NCBI RefSeq assembly: GCF_003576645.1
Contig: NC_044930.1
Coordinates: 14,191,293 to 14,255,292 of the forward strand
DNA from: Ipomoea triloba
Taxonomy: Eukaryota; Streptophyta; Magnoliopsida; Solanales; Convolvulaceae
DNA: 64,000 nt
Reading direction: 5' to 3'
Shown one piece after another: positions 22,848 through 35,083 of this stretch. How positions within the stretch are numbered: position 1 is the stretch's first letter; the number at the start of each line of letters is the position of its first letter. Position numbers and translations under genes: made by a program. Below the pieces are notes generated by a model, which worked only from the letters and a program-made list of their open reading frames with translations, made no database searches and was not told the DNA's origin.

Positions 22848-22894
<47 letters not shown>
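21036..22894. repeat. Segmental duplication, copy A1
   Basis: About 1.86 kb repeated almost identically at 23152-25035, offset 2116 then 2115 after a one-base deletion. The left border lies inside the hAT element and the right border is a TA microsatellite (about 22855-22894). No gene inside: the small frames are duplicated in both copies with identical translations but match nothing known. Confidence 0.95.
21380..21840. repeat. Short tandem repeats, possibly SINE-related
   Basis: Contains two to three diverged units of about 85 bp with ACCAACCTCTCAAAGTGAGG and GCAGTAACCAAAGGTC, and two copies of a 42-bp unit starting CCCTTGTGGTTGGGGATTC at 21739 and 21781. The GGGTCAAGTCTCAC near 21441 is B-box-like, so a SINE origin is possible. 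The same block recurs in copy A2 at about 23496-23955. Confidence 0.6.
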
Positions 22895-22897
<3 letters not shown>

Positions 22898-23151
22898 TTT
22901 GAACTTGGACTAGGCCATATCATTTGTGAATCAACATCCACCGGAGCACCAATTTATGAGTTCACAACGTTCCCAAAAACATTGTTTGTTTCCACCATTG
23001 CCATTGTTGTCGTTGTTTCCACCATTATTGCTAATATGAACTTTTGTGGAGGCCAGGTATTCTTTGTTATAGAGGTGATGTTAAACAAATATATATGGAG
23101 TTTATATGTCAGTTCATCTTTAATATTTTTATTAATGTTTTAATAAAATTT
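22895..23151 (-). repeat. Inverted segment B' between the duplicated copies
   Basis: The reverse complement of 25036-25294 with only small indels, for example in the CATATCATTTGTGAATC stretch. It separates copies A1 and A2, giving the order A, B inverted, A, B. Confidence 0.93.
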
Positions 23152-24962
23152 ACAATTATTATTTATATATAGAAATTACTCAAAAAATGGCCCAAATTAA
23201 GATATGGCACAGGGCTCCAATTTTTATTGGAACGGCCCTGGGTATTAAATACTTGGTAATGGTAATGAGTTTGGTTAAAGTATTTTGCATGTTTGGTAGT
23301 AGGGTGAAATGAGAATGATTATTAATAGTTGGGGAAGAGTTGGAGAGGAAGAAATGAAACCCTTATTTTATTAGGGAATGAGTTAAAATGTAATTATATT
23401 CGTCTAAATTAACTTATAGTATATCGTCAGTATCTAGTTTAGATTATTTGAATCGATTTAAATGTGAACCAAGTAATGATATCAAGAGTGAAAGTAGGAA
23501 GCCCGCATGGGCAGCTTAACTAGTCACAGGGGTGAAGTTTGGGAGCAAAGACCATGGGTCAAGTCTCACTAGTGGAAGTGTGGAGGGCAACCTCTCAGAG
23601 TGAGAGGCTCCTTGTGGCAGTAAGCAAAGAAGGTCTAGCCTCCAGTTGAGTTACCAACCTCTCAAAGTGAGGCTCTTTGTGTGCAGTAACCAAAGGTCAA
23701 ACTAGCCTCTGTGTTCAGTTGAGTTACCAACCTCTCAAAGTGAGGGGGACTCCTTGTGCGCAGTAACCAAAGGTCTAGCCTCTGTGTCCAGTTGAGTTTC
23801 CATGATTTACATCCTCCCAGATGCTTTGTCAGGCCGGGTTGGGGCGTGGGGTGCCCTTGTGGTTGGGGATTCAACCTTTTAGGAGCAAAGAGTGACCCTT
23901 GTGGTTGGGGATTCAACCTTTTAGGAGCAAAGAGTGAAAGTAGGAACATTAATTATGTAGTGCACAACATCAAGAGTGAATATAACATGAGGAGTAATCA
24001 ATATAGATTAGAAGATATGTGTTATTAGGTGAGAATATTAAATCATAATAATTAATCTTTTTTTGTGTGATGCTGAGCTTACTGTTGTTTTGTGACTTGT
24101 GAGGCCCAAAATGGTGAAACTATGTGAGATTTGACTTGTCTTGGGGCCAGCAGAGGGAGCATACACATATGAACAATCGACAGAGTAACAGTTAGTTGCA
24201 TATATATATATGTATGATTAACAAACAAAATAATGGAACAGTAAGTTGCATTATGTGACTAAAATACAATCAAGTTTGTTCAATTCAAATTTCTTGTCCT
24301 AATGTCAAAACATAGAATCAGAATCAAATGCCAGCCATAAAATAAAATTATTGTACACCAGTTTTCCCAAGGAAATAGCTACGATGGCTCCAAGATATAT
24401 TCCTTTATCACAGCTAAGGTATACATTTCTTGATCTTTAATAACCTCAAAATACATAAATATACTTCTTCCCAGCACCTGAATGGTCAAGATAATATCAC
24501 AATCTCGTATCTGAGCTAAAATCTCAAGTTTGAATTCCATAATATTAAATAGTGATGTAAATCTGGTCAACCCGTTTAGTTTTGGGCTAACCTATCAAAC
24601 TGTCAAGTTTATCGTTTTGGGAAAATCAATTTTTTGGTTGGGTTCAAAATTGTTTGTCCTAACCCTATAATCTCGGGTTGTTAGGCTTATCGATCGGGTG
24701 GGTTCAACTAAAACTTTTGACATTTTCAAATTAACATTTTAAACTTTCAATGTTAATAAACTAGTGTGTTGCCAACTATTAATAATCATTCATTCAATAA
24801 ACTAGCACATTTACATTCACAAATACGTATACATCATTCAATCAATATAAACTTCAATTTTCAAATTCCAACTAAAATAATTAATATACTTACACTATAA
24901 TATACGGAGTAATAGTTATATAAAATATTTATTTTTATAAAAAATTTATATTTTGTAATAAA

Positions 24963-25035
<73 letters not shown>
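23152..25035. repeat. Segmental duplication, copy A2
   Basis: Second copy of 21036-22894. It ends in a longer TA microsatellite (about 24970-25035). Near-complete identity to A1 implies a very recent event or an assembly duplicate. Confidence 0.95.
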
Positions 25036-25040
<5 letters not shown>

Positions 25041-25294
25041 TTTTATTTAAAACATTAATAAAAATATTAAAGATGAACTGACATATAAACTCCATATATA
25101 TTTGTTTAACATCACCTCTATAACAAAGAATACCTGGCCTCCACAAAAGTTCATATTAGCAATAATGGTGGAAACAACGACAACAATGGCAATGGTGGAA
25201 ACAAACAATGTTTTTGGGAACGTTGTGAACTCATAAATTGGTGCTCCGGTGGATGTTGATTCACAAAATGATATGGCCTAGTCCAAGTTCAAAG
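25036..25294 (+). repeat. Segment B, inverted partner of 22895-23151
   Basis: Starts at the TA microsatellite and ends at TTCAAAGAC, where unique sequence continues. It contains imperfect repeats of AACAACGACAACAATGG type. Confidence 0.93.
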
Positions 25295-25400
25295 ACTATA
25301 AAATCGAGGCCCACTATGATGCTAATCTTAGGCTTAACAATATTCAAGCCCAACATAAAATATTTAAAATACTATAGAGTGAGACAAATTTTACTGTGGA

Positions 25401-26178
25401 CATGGTCTAAAACGGTGTCGTTTCCTTTATTTAAAAAGAAACGACACCCGTTCTGCGTAATAGTTTCGTTTGTATAAAATATTCGGTTTCATTTTATATA
25501 CATTGTAGTTTCATTTCAATACAATTAAAGTTTTATTTTGTTTCAACTAACTATAGTTTCATTCGACATTACACATACAATAGTCTTATTACAGTGAGAC
25601 ATGTTATTGAATTTCATTTTATACACACTGTAGTCTTATTATAACACCACTAAATTATAATTCTAATTCAACTACGGTTTCATTGGACAATATACACTCA
25701 AATATGTGAAACTGCTATTCAGCTTCATTTTATATACATTGTAGTTTCATTACAGCAAAACTAAAGTATCATTTTGATATAACTACAGTTTTATTTGACA
25801 ATATACACTTAATATGTGAGACATGTTATTCAGTTTTTTAATACATATTGTAGTGTCATTTCAACAAAACTAAAGTATCGTTTCAATTCAACTGCAGTTC
25901 TATTTGACAACATACACTCAATATGTGGGACATGTTATTCATGTTCATGTTATAGATACTGTAGTTTCATTTCAACGTAACTAAAGTATCATTTCAATTC
26001 AATAACATTTTCATTTGATAATATAAACACAATATGCGAGATAAGTTATCCAGTTTCAATTCATTTTAGATACATTGTAGTTTCATTTTGTTATGAATGC
26101 ACAATAAATGCGAGATTTGTTAAAATTTAACGGATGTCGTTTCTTTACTTAAAGAAACGGCGCCGTTTTTAGACCATG
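25401..26178. mobile_element. Mutator-like non-autonomous element with internal 110-125 bp repeats
   Basis: The termini CATGGTCTAAAACGGTGTCG and the complement of the right end (CATGGTCTAAAAACGGCGCCG) form an inverted repeat that continues into GTTTCTTTA-type text. Inside, a unit containing ATTGTAGTTTCATTTCAAC recurs at about 25501, 25626, 25737, 25846, 25958 and 26073, six diverged copies. No target duplication was seen and no transposase. Superfamily is inferred from layout only. Confidence 0.6.
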
Positions 26179-27200
26179 GTACTCGGTATAACAACCGATA
26201 GAATGAGACTTTAGACTAGCTTATATTTCTTATATCTTTGTGTAGCGTAGATGAGCCCAACTGAAAAGAGAAGCCCAAGGAAAAGAATTGAAGAGTATAC
26301 ACACTTTGAAATATTTGTTTGTATTTTTCTAATTGGGCTAGATTGACTCTTTTTTTTAATTATATTTCTTTGTTTGTTGGGCTAGTCTTAGAATTTAGCT
26401 AAAATACTTTTAATTAATCCTAAAACTCATGGCTTCAATATTTATGCTTGCTAAGTGAATAATTAAGGAGTATATAATCATCATTTCTCCTTCAAGGGAA
26501 ACACCTTATTACCACCACAAAAATGAATTGAAGCTTTGCTTTTTCTTTTACCTTATCATGAATGCATCTTTTAAGTGTAAAGACCAAACAATAGTGTCAT
26601 AGGTTTATGTAAGTTTAAACTTAAACTACGTAATATCTTTAGAACACATGTTGTTCACATATAGTGCCGCATTAATGTTTAATAGATGCACCTGGCTCCA
26701 TTGCCTTCTTCAAATGCTTCAACTGGAGACTTGGTTTCTCCCTCCAGACCCTAAGCAATTCTCTTTAGACTAAAGAACTCTGATGGAGAGAGAGTTTTAG
26801 TTTTTGCAGGAAGGTTGGGGAGAGGACCAGAGTCCTGAGTGGTTGATAAACCATCTCACAGTTCCATCAACGTGAGATGGTTATCTGAGCAGTTTGCTCC
26901 TTATATCTGACCAATAATAGAATTAGTATTATTATTAAATTTAAATAAATATTTATGAACCATAGAAAATAATGAATGATAATTATTCTAACAGTTTAAA
27001 CATCGTTAGGCTCCCTATGAGGATCGTAGATTCCTTGACATCTATGCAATGTGGAAGTGAAGAATTATGGGTTTGGATTCCAAACATGCACGACACTGTA
27101 TGTGGAAGCACCATGCAGGTTCATATAGCAACAGATCAGTGCGAATCTTCATGTTCTATCTTTTTCTTCATTCTTTTCAATGAAAATTAGGAATTTCACC
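26179..27200. other. Gene-poor stretch upstream of copia gag remnant
   Basis: Probably old retroelement flank. No LTR ends, primer site or protein recognised. Confidence 0.4.
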
Positions 27201-28060
27201 AAAGCATCTAGTAGGATTGCATCACAAATCGGTGTTTCCATTAATGTTAATTGGCGTTCAAGGGTCAACCGCTAAGGTGCAAATGTTTCTGATGATACCA
27301 AGTGGTTCCACTCAAAGGCTTGAGAAGTTCAATGAGTTAAAGTTTAAAAGGTGCCAATTAACAAAAGATGTCATTCTACTGTACTACCCTCGATCTTGCA
27401 ATGTTCTTAACCGAGAAAGCTGTTGATGTGAATGAAAATAAGATGGCTATGGAAACCATTAGTGTGGTTAAAGCATGGAAACATTCAAACTTTCTATGCC
27501 AATTAAAATCATGCATTGTTGAACAAGTTACATTATTTAGTGTACGATGTATATAGTAAGTTGAAGACAATCAAAGAGTTGTTAAAATCCTTGGACCATA
27601 AGTATAGAAATAGGATGCTAGCACAACGAAATTTGTTGTTGGCTAACTCTTTGACTTCAAAATGGTCAATTCTAAAACTGTGATTAGTCAAGTTGAATAG
27701 ATCTAGATGATCTTCAATGAGATATATGTGACTAGGACATGATTATGAGTGAAGCTTTCTAAGTAGCTTCAATTATCCACTTGTTGTCTCGGTAATGGAA
27801 AGACTTCATGAACTACTTGAAGCTCAAGCAGAAGGAGATGAATCTAGAAACTGTTGGTCCGGATGAGGAGTTATAAAGAAGTAGTTTCATGGGAAATGCT
27901 CCAATAGTGGTAAGATGGGGCACAAGTCTACTAATTGCAATGCACCAAAGAAAAAGAATAAAAATTTTCAAGCATATATGGTGGAAGGAAATTAACGAAT
28001 GATGAGAGCATCCTCTTGATGATGATGATCAAGGTAAACATGCATAGTTGGGTCTAACCA
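27201..28060 (+). pseudogene. Ty1/copia gag remnant
   Basis: Plus-strand frames give the order of a copia gag: RLEKFNELKFKRCQL, then in another frame FYCTTLDLAMFLTEKAVDVN and VVKAWKHSNFLC, then KTIKELLKSLDHKYRNRML, KDFMNYLKLKQKEMNLET and a degenerate zinc knuckle at about 27897-27938. Frameshifts and stops separate these blocks. In the knuckle (CX2CX4HX4C) the second cysteine is a serine (AGT at 27906-27908). No protease, integrase or RT follows, so the element is truncated. Confidence 0.8.
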
Positions 28061-28880
28061 AGGCAATGGTTCATTAAGGGGCGGACTCGGAAAATCATCT
28101 GAGTAGGGATGAAATTTAAATGACGTTAAAAATGTCAATGACAAAATATTAAACACTCATAATAAGGTTCAAATAACAGAAAATACATATAAATTACAAT
28201 AGAATATTTTTGATAGACTACATGATAGCTATGGGCAGAATAAAAAATATACTTGCGTGCGGTGAAAATAGGAAATTTTAAAACACTTTGAAATGCTATA
28301 AAAATATTTATGACAAAATATGAAACATAATCAATTGAATAAAATTATTTGAATGGAAAAGACATAATATTCATAAATTCTTTTTAATTTTAATTTCTTT
28401 TAGTTAAATCAACTTTAAGTTTTTCTAAATTAATTCGAATACAATGAAGTATAATATAAATGTGTATACTACATTAATTAAATGACTCATAAAAAGTAGA
28501 CTAAAAAAACATTTACTTTGTTAATTAAATGATTCATAAAAAGTAAACTAAAAAAAACATTTAATTTGTCTTTTAAATGGATGAAAGAGGTAAAATAAAA
28601 GAGAAAAAGCTAAAAGCAAGTGTTGCTAGTGAGATTCAAGCTTATAACAGGGTTGCATTCACATTCAAACACCTTTAAAATACAAAGTGAGGACAAAATT
28701 GGACCCTTAGATATGTGCAGATGGATGGACGAGATGTTGACAAATCAAGTAATTAAAGAAATTGACTTATAGAGCCAAAGAGTAATTATGGTAAATCAAC
28801 CCCTTATAAACAATGGATTATATTTGGAATCATATTTCGGCAAGAATTAAGCTAAGGTAGTGTAAGTATGGTAGGAGTAG
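28061..28880. other. AT-rich gene-free sequence
   Basis: A repeated phrase, ATTAAATGAYTCATAAAAAGTA with AAAAAACATTTA, occurs twice at about 28475-28562. Nothing else recognised. Confidence 0.5.
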
Positions 28881-28885
28881 TCTAT

Positions 28886-29162
28886 GGCCCTGTTTGGTAA
28901 ATGGTTGTTAGCTGATTGGATTAAAAGGTATGATTAATTGATAATATTGGCTGATTGTAGAAAGTTGTTTGATAGATTAGTTGTTAGTTGATAGCTGTTT
29001 GGTATAATTTTTTTTATTCAAAAAGCTAATTGAAAAGGCTACTTTGAGTAGCCTTTTGAATTTTAGTATTTTGGAGTTACAAAAAACTTATTAACCAAAC
29101 AACTAATAGTGGTCAAATAAGCCAAAATTGGCTGATAGGCTGATTATTTACCAAACAGGGCC
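28886..29162. mobile_element. 277-bp MITE with perfect 17-bp TIRs
   Basis: Ends GGCCCTGTTTGGTAAAT (28886) and its exact complement ending at 29162, flanked by TAT on both sides (28883-28885, 29163-29165). The centre carries a further inverted pair, AAAAGGCTACTTTGAGTAGCCTTTT. The GGCCCTGTTTGGTAAA terminus is frequent among PIF/Harbinger and hAT MITEs; a 3-bp duplication favours the former. Confidence 0.78.
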
Positions 29163-29740
29163 TATGTTTTTTGCAGTGCTTAGCCCTGCCAAAATTGGAA
29201 TTCGCACACAAGCAAGAAGACATGGGTTCGACTGCATACGACATGGAGGCGAAAAACTCAAGTTAGTAACTCTAACAAATCACCACTACTGTAGAACGGA
29301 TCGTGAGGCAAATTGGTTGTAATGTGTTTAATGCACAAGCTTTGTGTAATTTACGTGGATATTCGACGGTGACCGTACTATGCTCAGAATTGAATGAAAC
29401 CAGATTAGATTAGGTTGACAGAAATAGTTTTAAGTAGTAAGCCGCTCTGTACTGGAAGGATTTACGATTGAATTTACATGCACACACACATGAACATACG
29501 TGCACACATGTTTGCATGAAATGCCTAGTGCGCGACACAGGCATATAAAGCATTCAAGTGTTATGTGTTGTTTATTTTGAAGTAGGAACGTAACATTTTA
29601 GTGAATCAATTGAGGTCTAGTGAAACAAATATTCTTGTAATAAGGTTGTGGTAATTAACAGGCAATGAGCAACATGGAGTTGGAGAGACCGAACGACAAA
29701 GAAGCACAAGATAAATTACAAACCAGCCAGCATACAAGCG
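29163..29740. other. Gene-free stretch
   Basis: GGGTTCGACTGC near 29224 resembles a Pol III B box, but no A box is clear. The right part becomes AC-rich and passes into the gene remnant. Confidence 0.4.
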
Positions 29741-30735
29741 CACACCCATTTGCAGATTAACACATCCTAAGAATAACCCATAGCACACAAGAGCAGTCAA
29801 CTACGCACACATACTAGTACTCATGGGTTCACCTAGATAATCATTAATTCAAAATAAGAAAAACGTTGGAAACAAACCTGAATAGGAGTAGTAGCCTCGG
29901 GACAATCAGTAGTAAGATTAACCACCACATCAGGCGCACAAAGTAAAAAGTCGAGCCAATGACATTTTCAACCTCCTTACAAACATAGCACGCACATAAG
30001 CACAAACCCCACCGCACATGCACAACAAACCAATCAAAAATTGCACAAGATTAATTACATGCAACCATACACGCACGCACACATTTAGGTTACTGTGTGC
30101 ACAAAAAGTATAAGTAGCACATACTTTAGATTAACACATTCTAAGGATAAACCATAGCACACGAGAGCATTGAAATGCCACATATTCAAAATACTAGGAT
30201 CATGTGTGCAAACACTAGTACCCATGGGTGCACCAATATAGTCGTTAATTCAAAATAAGAAAACTGTTGGAAACCAACTTGAACAGCAGCACCAACCTTG
30301 GGACAATGAGTAGTAGGATTAACCACCACATCAGGCAGCTCAAAGTCAGCAGCCGATCAAGTCACTTCAACCTCCTTAAAACACATAGCACGCAAATAAA
30401 CACTGACCCCACCGCACATATTCAACAAATTGTTCAATTCTAAACGCGCACACGCAGTAGGTCAGCCTATGCAGACACTTAAAAATAAACACAATCTAAG
30501 ACTAAATAATAGTATGGTTGATAACAAACTTGAACAGGAGTAGCGAACTCAGGATAATCAGAAGGAGGACAAACCACCCCTTCAAGTGCCACAAACCCAG
30601 ATGCCGAGCCAGCACCTTTGTCCCTATCGTTGCAAGAACCGCTAACATTGGATGGCCCGCCCACACCCGCAACACTATCTTCAATAGTCTCATTATCAAC
30701 CTCTTTACAAATATAACACACAGTCAAACACAAAC
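29740..30735 (-). repeat. Three tandem copies of an exon-intron unit
   Basis: On the minus strand similar exons start EVE or EVD after an intron acceptor and end in a donor CAG/GTTTG or CAA/GTTGG. They lie at about 30708-30526 (ending SDYPEFATPVQ), 30382-30276 (ending VVVNPTTHCPKVGAAVQ) and 29977-29876 (ending VVVNLTTDCPEATTPIQ). Flanking intron text with AACACATYCTAAGRATAA and CAACCTCCTTAMAAACATAGC repeats with them. The unit is about 250-400 bp. Confidence 0.7.
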
Positions 30736-32484
30736 CTCACCACATATGGATACCAAAACCAACAAAAATAAAACAACTCTAACAATTTAAAGAATTTAAA
30801 ACATTAAAGGGGTAAAGGGAGTACTAACCACATCCATATGGTCAACAGGTGAGGATCAGCATCCCTACACTTAGAAGCAATATTGCCAACCACATCACGA
30901 ATACCAACGTCCATAAAGTCTTGAGTTAATCCTAGACTAAAAGAAGGAACATCATTAAGCTCATTTCGTTCAAGAATCGCACGCTCAATGTCTTCTACGA
31001 CCCTCAAATTATCAGGATTACTCCAAAAAATATCTTCCCCTTATGTGAAAGTCGGCTTAGGGGGATGAAAACCATCAGGCAAAGAACTACCTAGGGGCTA
31101 CTTAATACCAATAAGGAGTTGAATGGCCTCATACATCTGTTTACAACCCCCCCCCCCCTCCACATATCGATCTCGTGTCATCGTGAACATGTGCGACAAT
31201 TCAAGGATAGACCTTGCAAGTGGTCTTCTCAGCAAGCAGAATTTCAAACGTCTAAGGAAACATCTTAGAAGAAAGGCAGACACATTAGTCCAGTGTGCAC
31301 ACACAAAAAAACAAAGAGCACACACACTATAAAGATAGAACACATAACAAACTGGTAATTTATAATATTTTAAGGTGTACCTTTAGACCATATTCACAGG
31401 GAGGCGAATGACTATCATTTTCAGTAGATAGTTGAGATTGAGTCACTACGCCATGCATCTCTCCCAACAGAATCAGAAATCTGGGGCTCAATGACTCCAA
31501 GCCCGAAACCACCACCACAGATCTCGGAGAACTCCCGCGCTCGAAGTAAATCCAAAGTCCAACCGCGAAATGAAGGAACCATCTATGGTATTAAACGCCA
31601 AAAATGCAAAACACAGTCAACATAGAACAACTGCAAAGCCAAAAACAACAAATAAAATTAATGCCACACCACGAAATCCTCACATAATGCAAAATAAGAA
31701 CGAAGAAATTAAAGATAACAAATAAAGAAACCACACAACCACGAACTTCACAGGTCCCACAAAGCACTTGTGACGTCTAGATATCCAAACATCCTATGTC
31801 TCCACTAGTACATCGACAACAAGCTTGCACCAATTTAACTCCCGGATGCGTGAGACATCGTCGAAATAGTTGAAATACATTTGATTCGCATATCCATTGC
31901 GCATACAAGTTACTAGTGTAGTCGCAACCAGCATTGAGAAATGCCACTTAAACCACAAACCACCGTCTACCAGATCCACCACCTTCACGGAAATCTCAGT
32001 CGTAGTCACCATGTGCCTCACCTTCTTAAATAACCCCCTCCAATACCTCAACAAGTTAATAATCTCAAGCTTGGCCCACTTAACCATATCCACCCGACCC
32101 CGAGGAAAACCCAGAACTAACTCCACATCACACTTCTCCACCAATAACGATCTCCCCCCACCCAAGTTAAACGTCTTGGTTTGGCCATCAAAATTGGAAA
32201 ACAGCCAGTGCACAAGGTGAGGAGGACACTCAGTAACCTGGAACTCCAACAAGGCCCTAAACCCCAAACCTATAATATCTTCCTTTTGTTGGGTCGAAAA
32301 GTCTTTAAAAGCTTCAACCAAAATAGAGGCTAACAACCGAGTCTTGATCCTAAGAAAAGCCACATCTTCCCACCATGAATTGATCATCTGGAACATCCCA
32401 CACCAGGTCTTCTTACAACCTCGCAAGAAATGCCTTAGGCAAAGAAACAAAGTCGTTGTCATTAACACAGCTTTGTGAGGCACC
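29870..32484 (-). pseudogene. Transposon-associated DUF1985/Ulp1-type plant gene, partial
   Basis: The minus strand holds pieces of a multi-exon gene. The best part is 32484-31794: with a 67-nt GT-AG intron at 32416-32350 (donor GTAAGA, acceptor TTTTCTTAG) the text runs FVSLPKAFLARL into IKTRLLASILVEAFKDFS, then EDIIGLGFRALLEFQV, HLVHWLFSNFD and VELVLGFPRGRVDM. This is the N-terminal domain seen in plant DUF1985/Ulp1-like proteins of Mutator-type elements. Further left come RGWTLDLLRAREFSEICGGG (near 31555-31490), ARSILELSHMFTMTRDRYVE (near 31260-31190), VPSFSLGLTQDF (near 30945-30910) and three similar exons at 30710-29879. No Ulp1 catalytic part is in the window. Whether it is still expressed cannot be judged; the family name comes from motif memory. 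Confidence 0.6.
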
Positions 32485-34130
32485 CTGCATCACATCATGG
32501 AACCTTAAACCTCTTACATGTCAAAAAACACCACAAGAAACTAAACCAAGCACACAACTAAACAAAGAAGACGACCAGCAGTACCACATACATCACCAAC
32601 CACAAAAGTTTTTGAAAATATGAAAAAAAAAAAAAAAAAAAGACCAAACCAAATAGGAGATCACACACACATGCCAAAACATGTACACACCTACCCCAGA
32701 GACAACAAAATTGAGAATAAAACAATAGACACAACAAAAAGGATTGTGCAACCTACCCCAAACTACACAAACTACCATAAATAAGTAAACCACCCTAGAA
32801 CAGCAAAACAAAATTAAGTGCACACAGAATAGAAACACTACGCACATAGCAGATTCACAAACACACACCTAAGGAAACCAACCCAATCCAGCAATACAAC
32901 ATTAACTGCACACACAATAACTCCACTACGCACACAACAGATTCACAAGCACCACTAACAAACTGAAATGGATTCACAAACAACACTATTGAGAGCCCAA
33001 AAACGAACCCCAAGACCCCCCACACCCCACAACACTAATGAATCATAGGCCCCCCATACTTCAAGCACACACAACCACCCCCACCCCCACCCAGCAATAC
33101 AACATTAACTGCACACACAATAACTCCACTACGCACACAACAGATTCACAAGCACCACTAACGAACTGAAATGGATTCACAAACAACACTATTGAGAGCC
33201 CAAAAATGAACCCATAGACCCCCCTCCCCCACACCCCACAACACTAATGAATCATAGGCCCCCCATACTTCAAGCACACACAACCACCCCTACCCCCACC
33301 CAACAACCAAAAATAAAATGGCAATATACAACCCCCCCCCCCCCCACGAACAACACACAAACTGAAATGGATTTAAATAGGGAAAAAAGCAACAAACACT
33401 GCAATGTGAATATCAGAGGAAAACTTTTAGGTATGAATAGAAATATAGCATTACTCTAATTTAACTCCGGCCCTCTCCAAAATTTTAAATAAATAAATAA
33501 AAAATACATGTAAATCTGACTTCAAATGCGACATCCATCGCATCTTTAGATGCAAAACAGATTATGGTAAAAACATCTATTCAGAACAAAATTGAGAATC
33601 ATGCAAAATATATGGTTGTATATATATACAACCCATAATACACAACAAAAAGGAAGAAAAAAAAAAAAGCCTAATCAAAACCCGAAACCACCCCCTACCC
33701 AAAATAGACGAATTGTAAATGTTACAAAAATGGACAAACAAAACAGTAGAAAATCATAAAACTAACAAAATTAAGCAAAAAAAAAAAAAAAAGACAAATA
33801 AACAACAACATCAATGGCCAAAGCATAGAACCGTAACCAAAATCTGACACCGATTAAACCCAAAAAAAAAATGAAATTTAAAAACAAAAACCCTACCCAT
33901 ACAAATCCCAACAAGAAAATTAGCAACCCACCCACACCACCCATTCCCCCCATAGATTTAGCCTGCGATGGCGACAAAAACCCATAACCCCCAAAGAAAA
34001 CGGCCTCACCACATAAGAACACCAAAAACAACGAAAAACGCCAAAAGTTTAAAAATGACATACCCCGACCGATACCCCTAGCAGGTAGTCCTCGACACTT
34101 GGCTCGACTGTCGACCCCACCGGCGACCAA
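32485..34130 (-). other. Probable upstream part of the DUF1985-type gene
   Basis: Continues the strong plus-strand A/C (minus-strand G/T) bias. A direct duplication of about 203 bp lies at 32891-33093 and 33094 to about 33297. On the minus strand at 34130-34071 the text VAGGVDSRAKCRGLPARGIG is followed by a possible donor GTATGT, so a first exon is possible. No family is assigned to it. Confidence 0.35.
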
Positions 34131-34444
34131 AGCTACGTGGAGAACAGTGTGGAAATCGACAAAGAGAAGACCGAAGTTTCGTAAACCAACTTACGACTGA
34201 AGCGAGAAACGCACGGATGAAAACTAAATAATTCGGGCGCATGTGACATGCCGCTAGAATGACACTAGGTACACACCATTAAAAAACCAAAATTACCCCC
34301 CCCCCCTCAAAAATAAAAACACCTGCATACAAATAAAACATCCTTGATCCACACACAAATCCAACTGTCTAAATCAAACATCAAACATTGTTCGACAATC
34401 CATTCGTTTTTATTATAATGGGTGCATGTTTTTACCTGAATGGA

Positions 34445-34496
<52 letters not shown>

Positions 34497-34680
34497 AAAG
34501 GATTCGGGTGAGATAGAAGCTCTAGGTGAGAAGTGAGATAGAATCTCAGCCGTAGATCAAAAAAAAATTCGACACCTACGAACTTCAAGAATGTGCACTG
34601 GAAGAAGGCAAAAAATGCGCATTGGAATCACAAAGATATGAAACAATTATTGAAAAATTAAATTTAATATAGGATCATCA
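34131..34680. other. Gene-free stretch with TA microsatellite
   Basis: TA microsatellite at about 34449-34494, followed by GGTGAGA/GTGAGATAGA repeats at 34508-34545. A C run lies near 34297-34307. No element ends fixed. Confidence 0.55.
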
Positions 34681-35083
34681 TCACAAATCATAAACTGATT
34701 GAAGGAGTTTGCTTCATTTCATACAGGGGAAGAGTTGGTTTTCCTATTGATTTGATTGAAGGAGCTCGGAACACATTCTTGAGTGGTGTCACACTCAAGC
34801 TCCCAATCCTTAGTCGGTTGGGGAATTTTATCAAACACGTTGCCTACGAGATCCCTCCGGACCTCATCTTCTCAGATTGAGGGCGGGAGATGTGAGCAGT
34901 GGGCTCTCACCCCTTTGCGATATCTTGGGCGGTCACTCTTTCTTCTCACTTCCTAGGGTAATGTCGTCAAGCAACCCCACTTCACATGGAGCTCCATGCT
35001 TTTTCGAAGACAGTGCAATGGGTGCTTGAACCCTAGCGAAGCGGCTTACCTCTTCTCTATTTTCTCATCTCCTAGGACCGTTT

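Noticed and set aside
21547..24570. Identical small frames in both duplicated copies (95, 90 and 63 residues)
   Set aside because: They are present twice only because the DNA is duplicated. They overlap tandem repeats and match no protein family.
29606..29800. Minus-strand 64-codon frame near the left end of the DUF1985-type remnant
   Set aside because: It overlaps repeated intron text and has no family motif or splice context.
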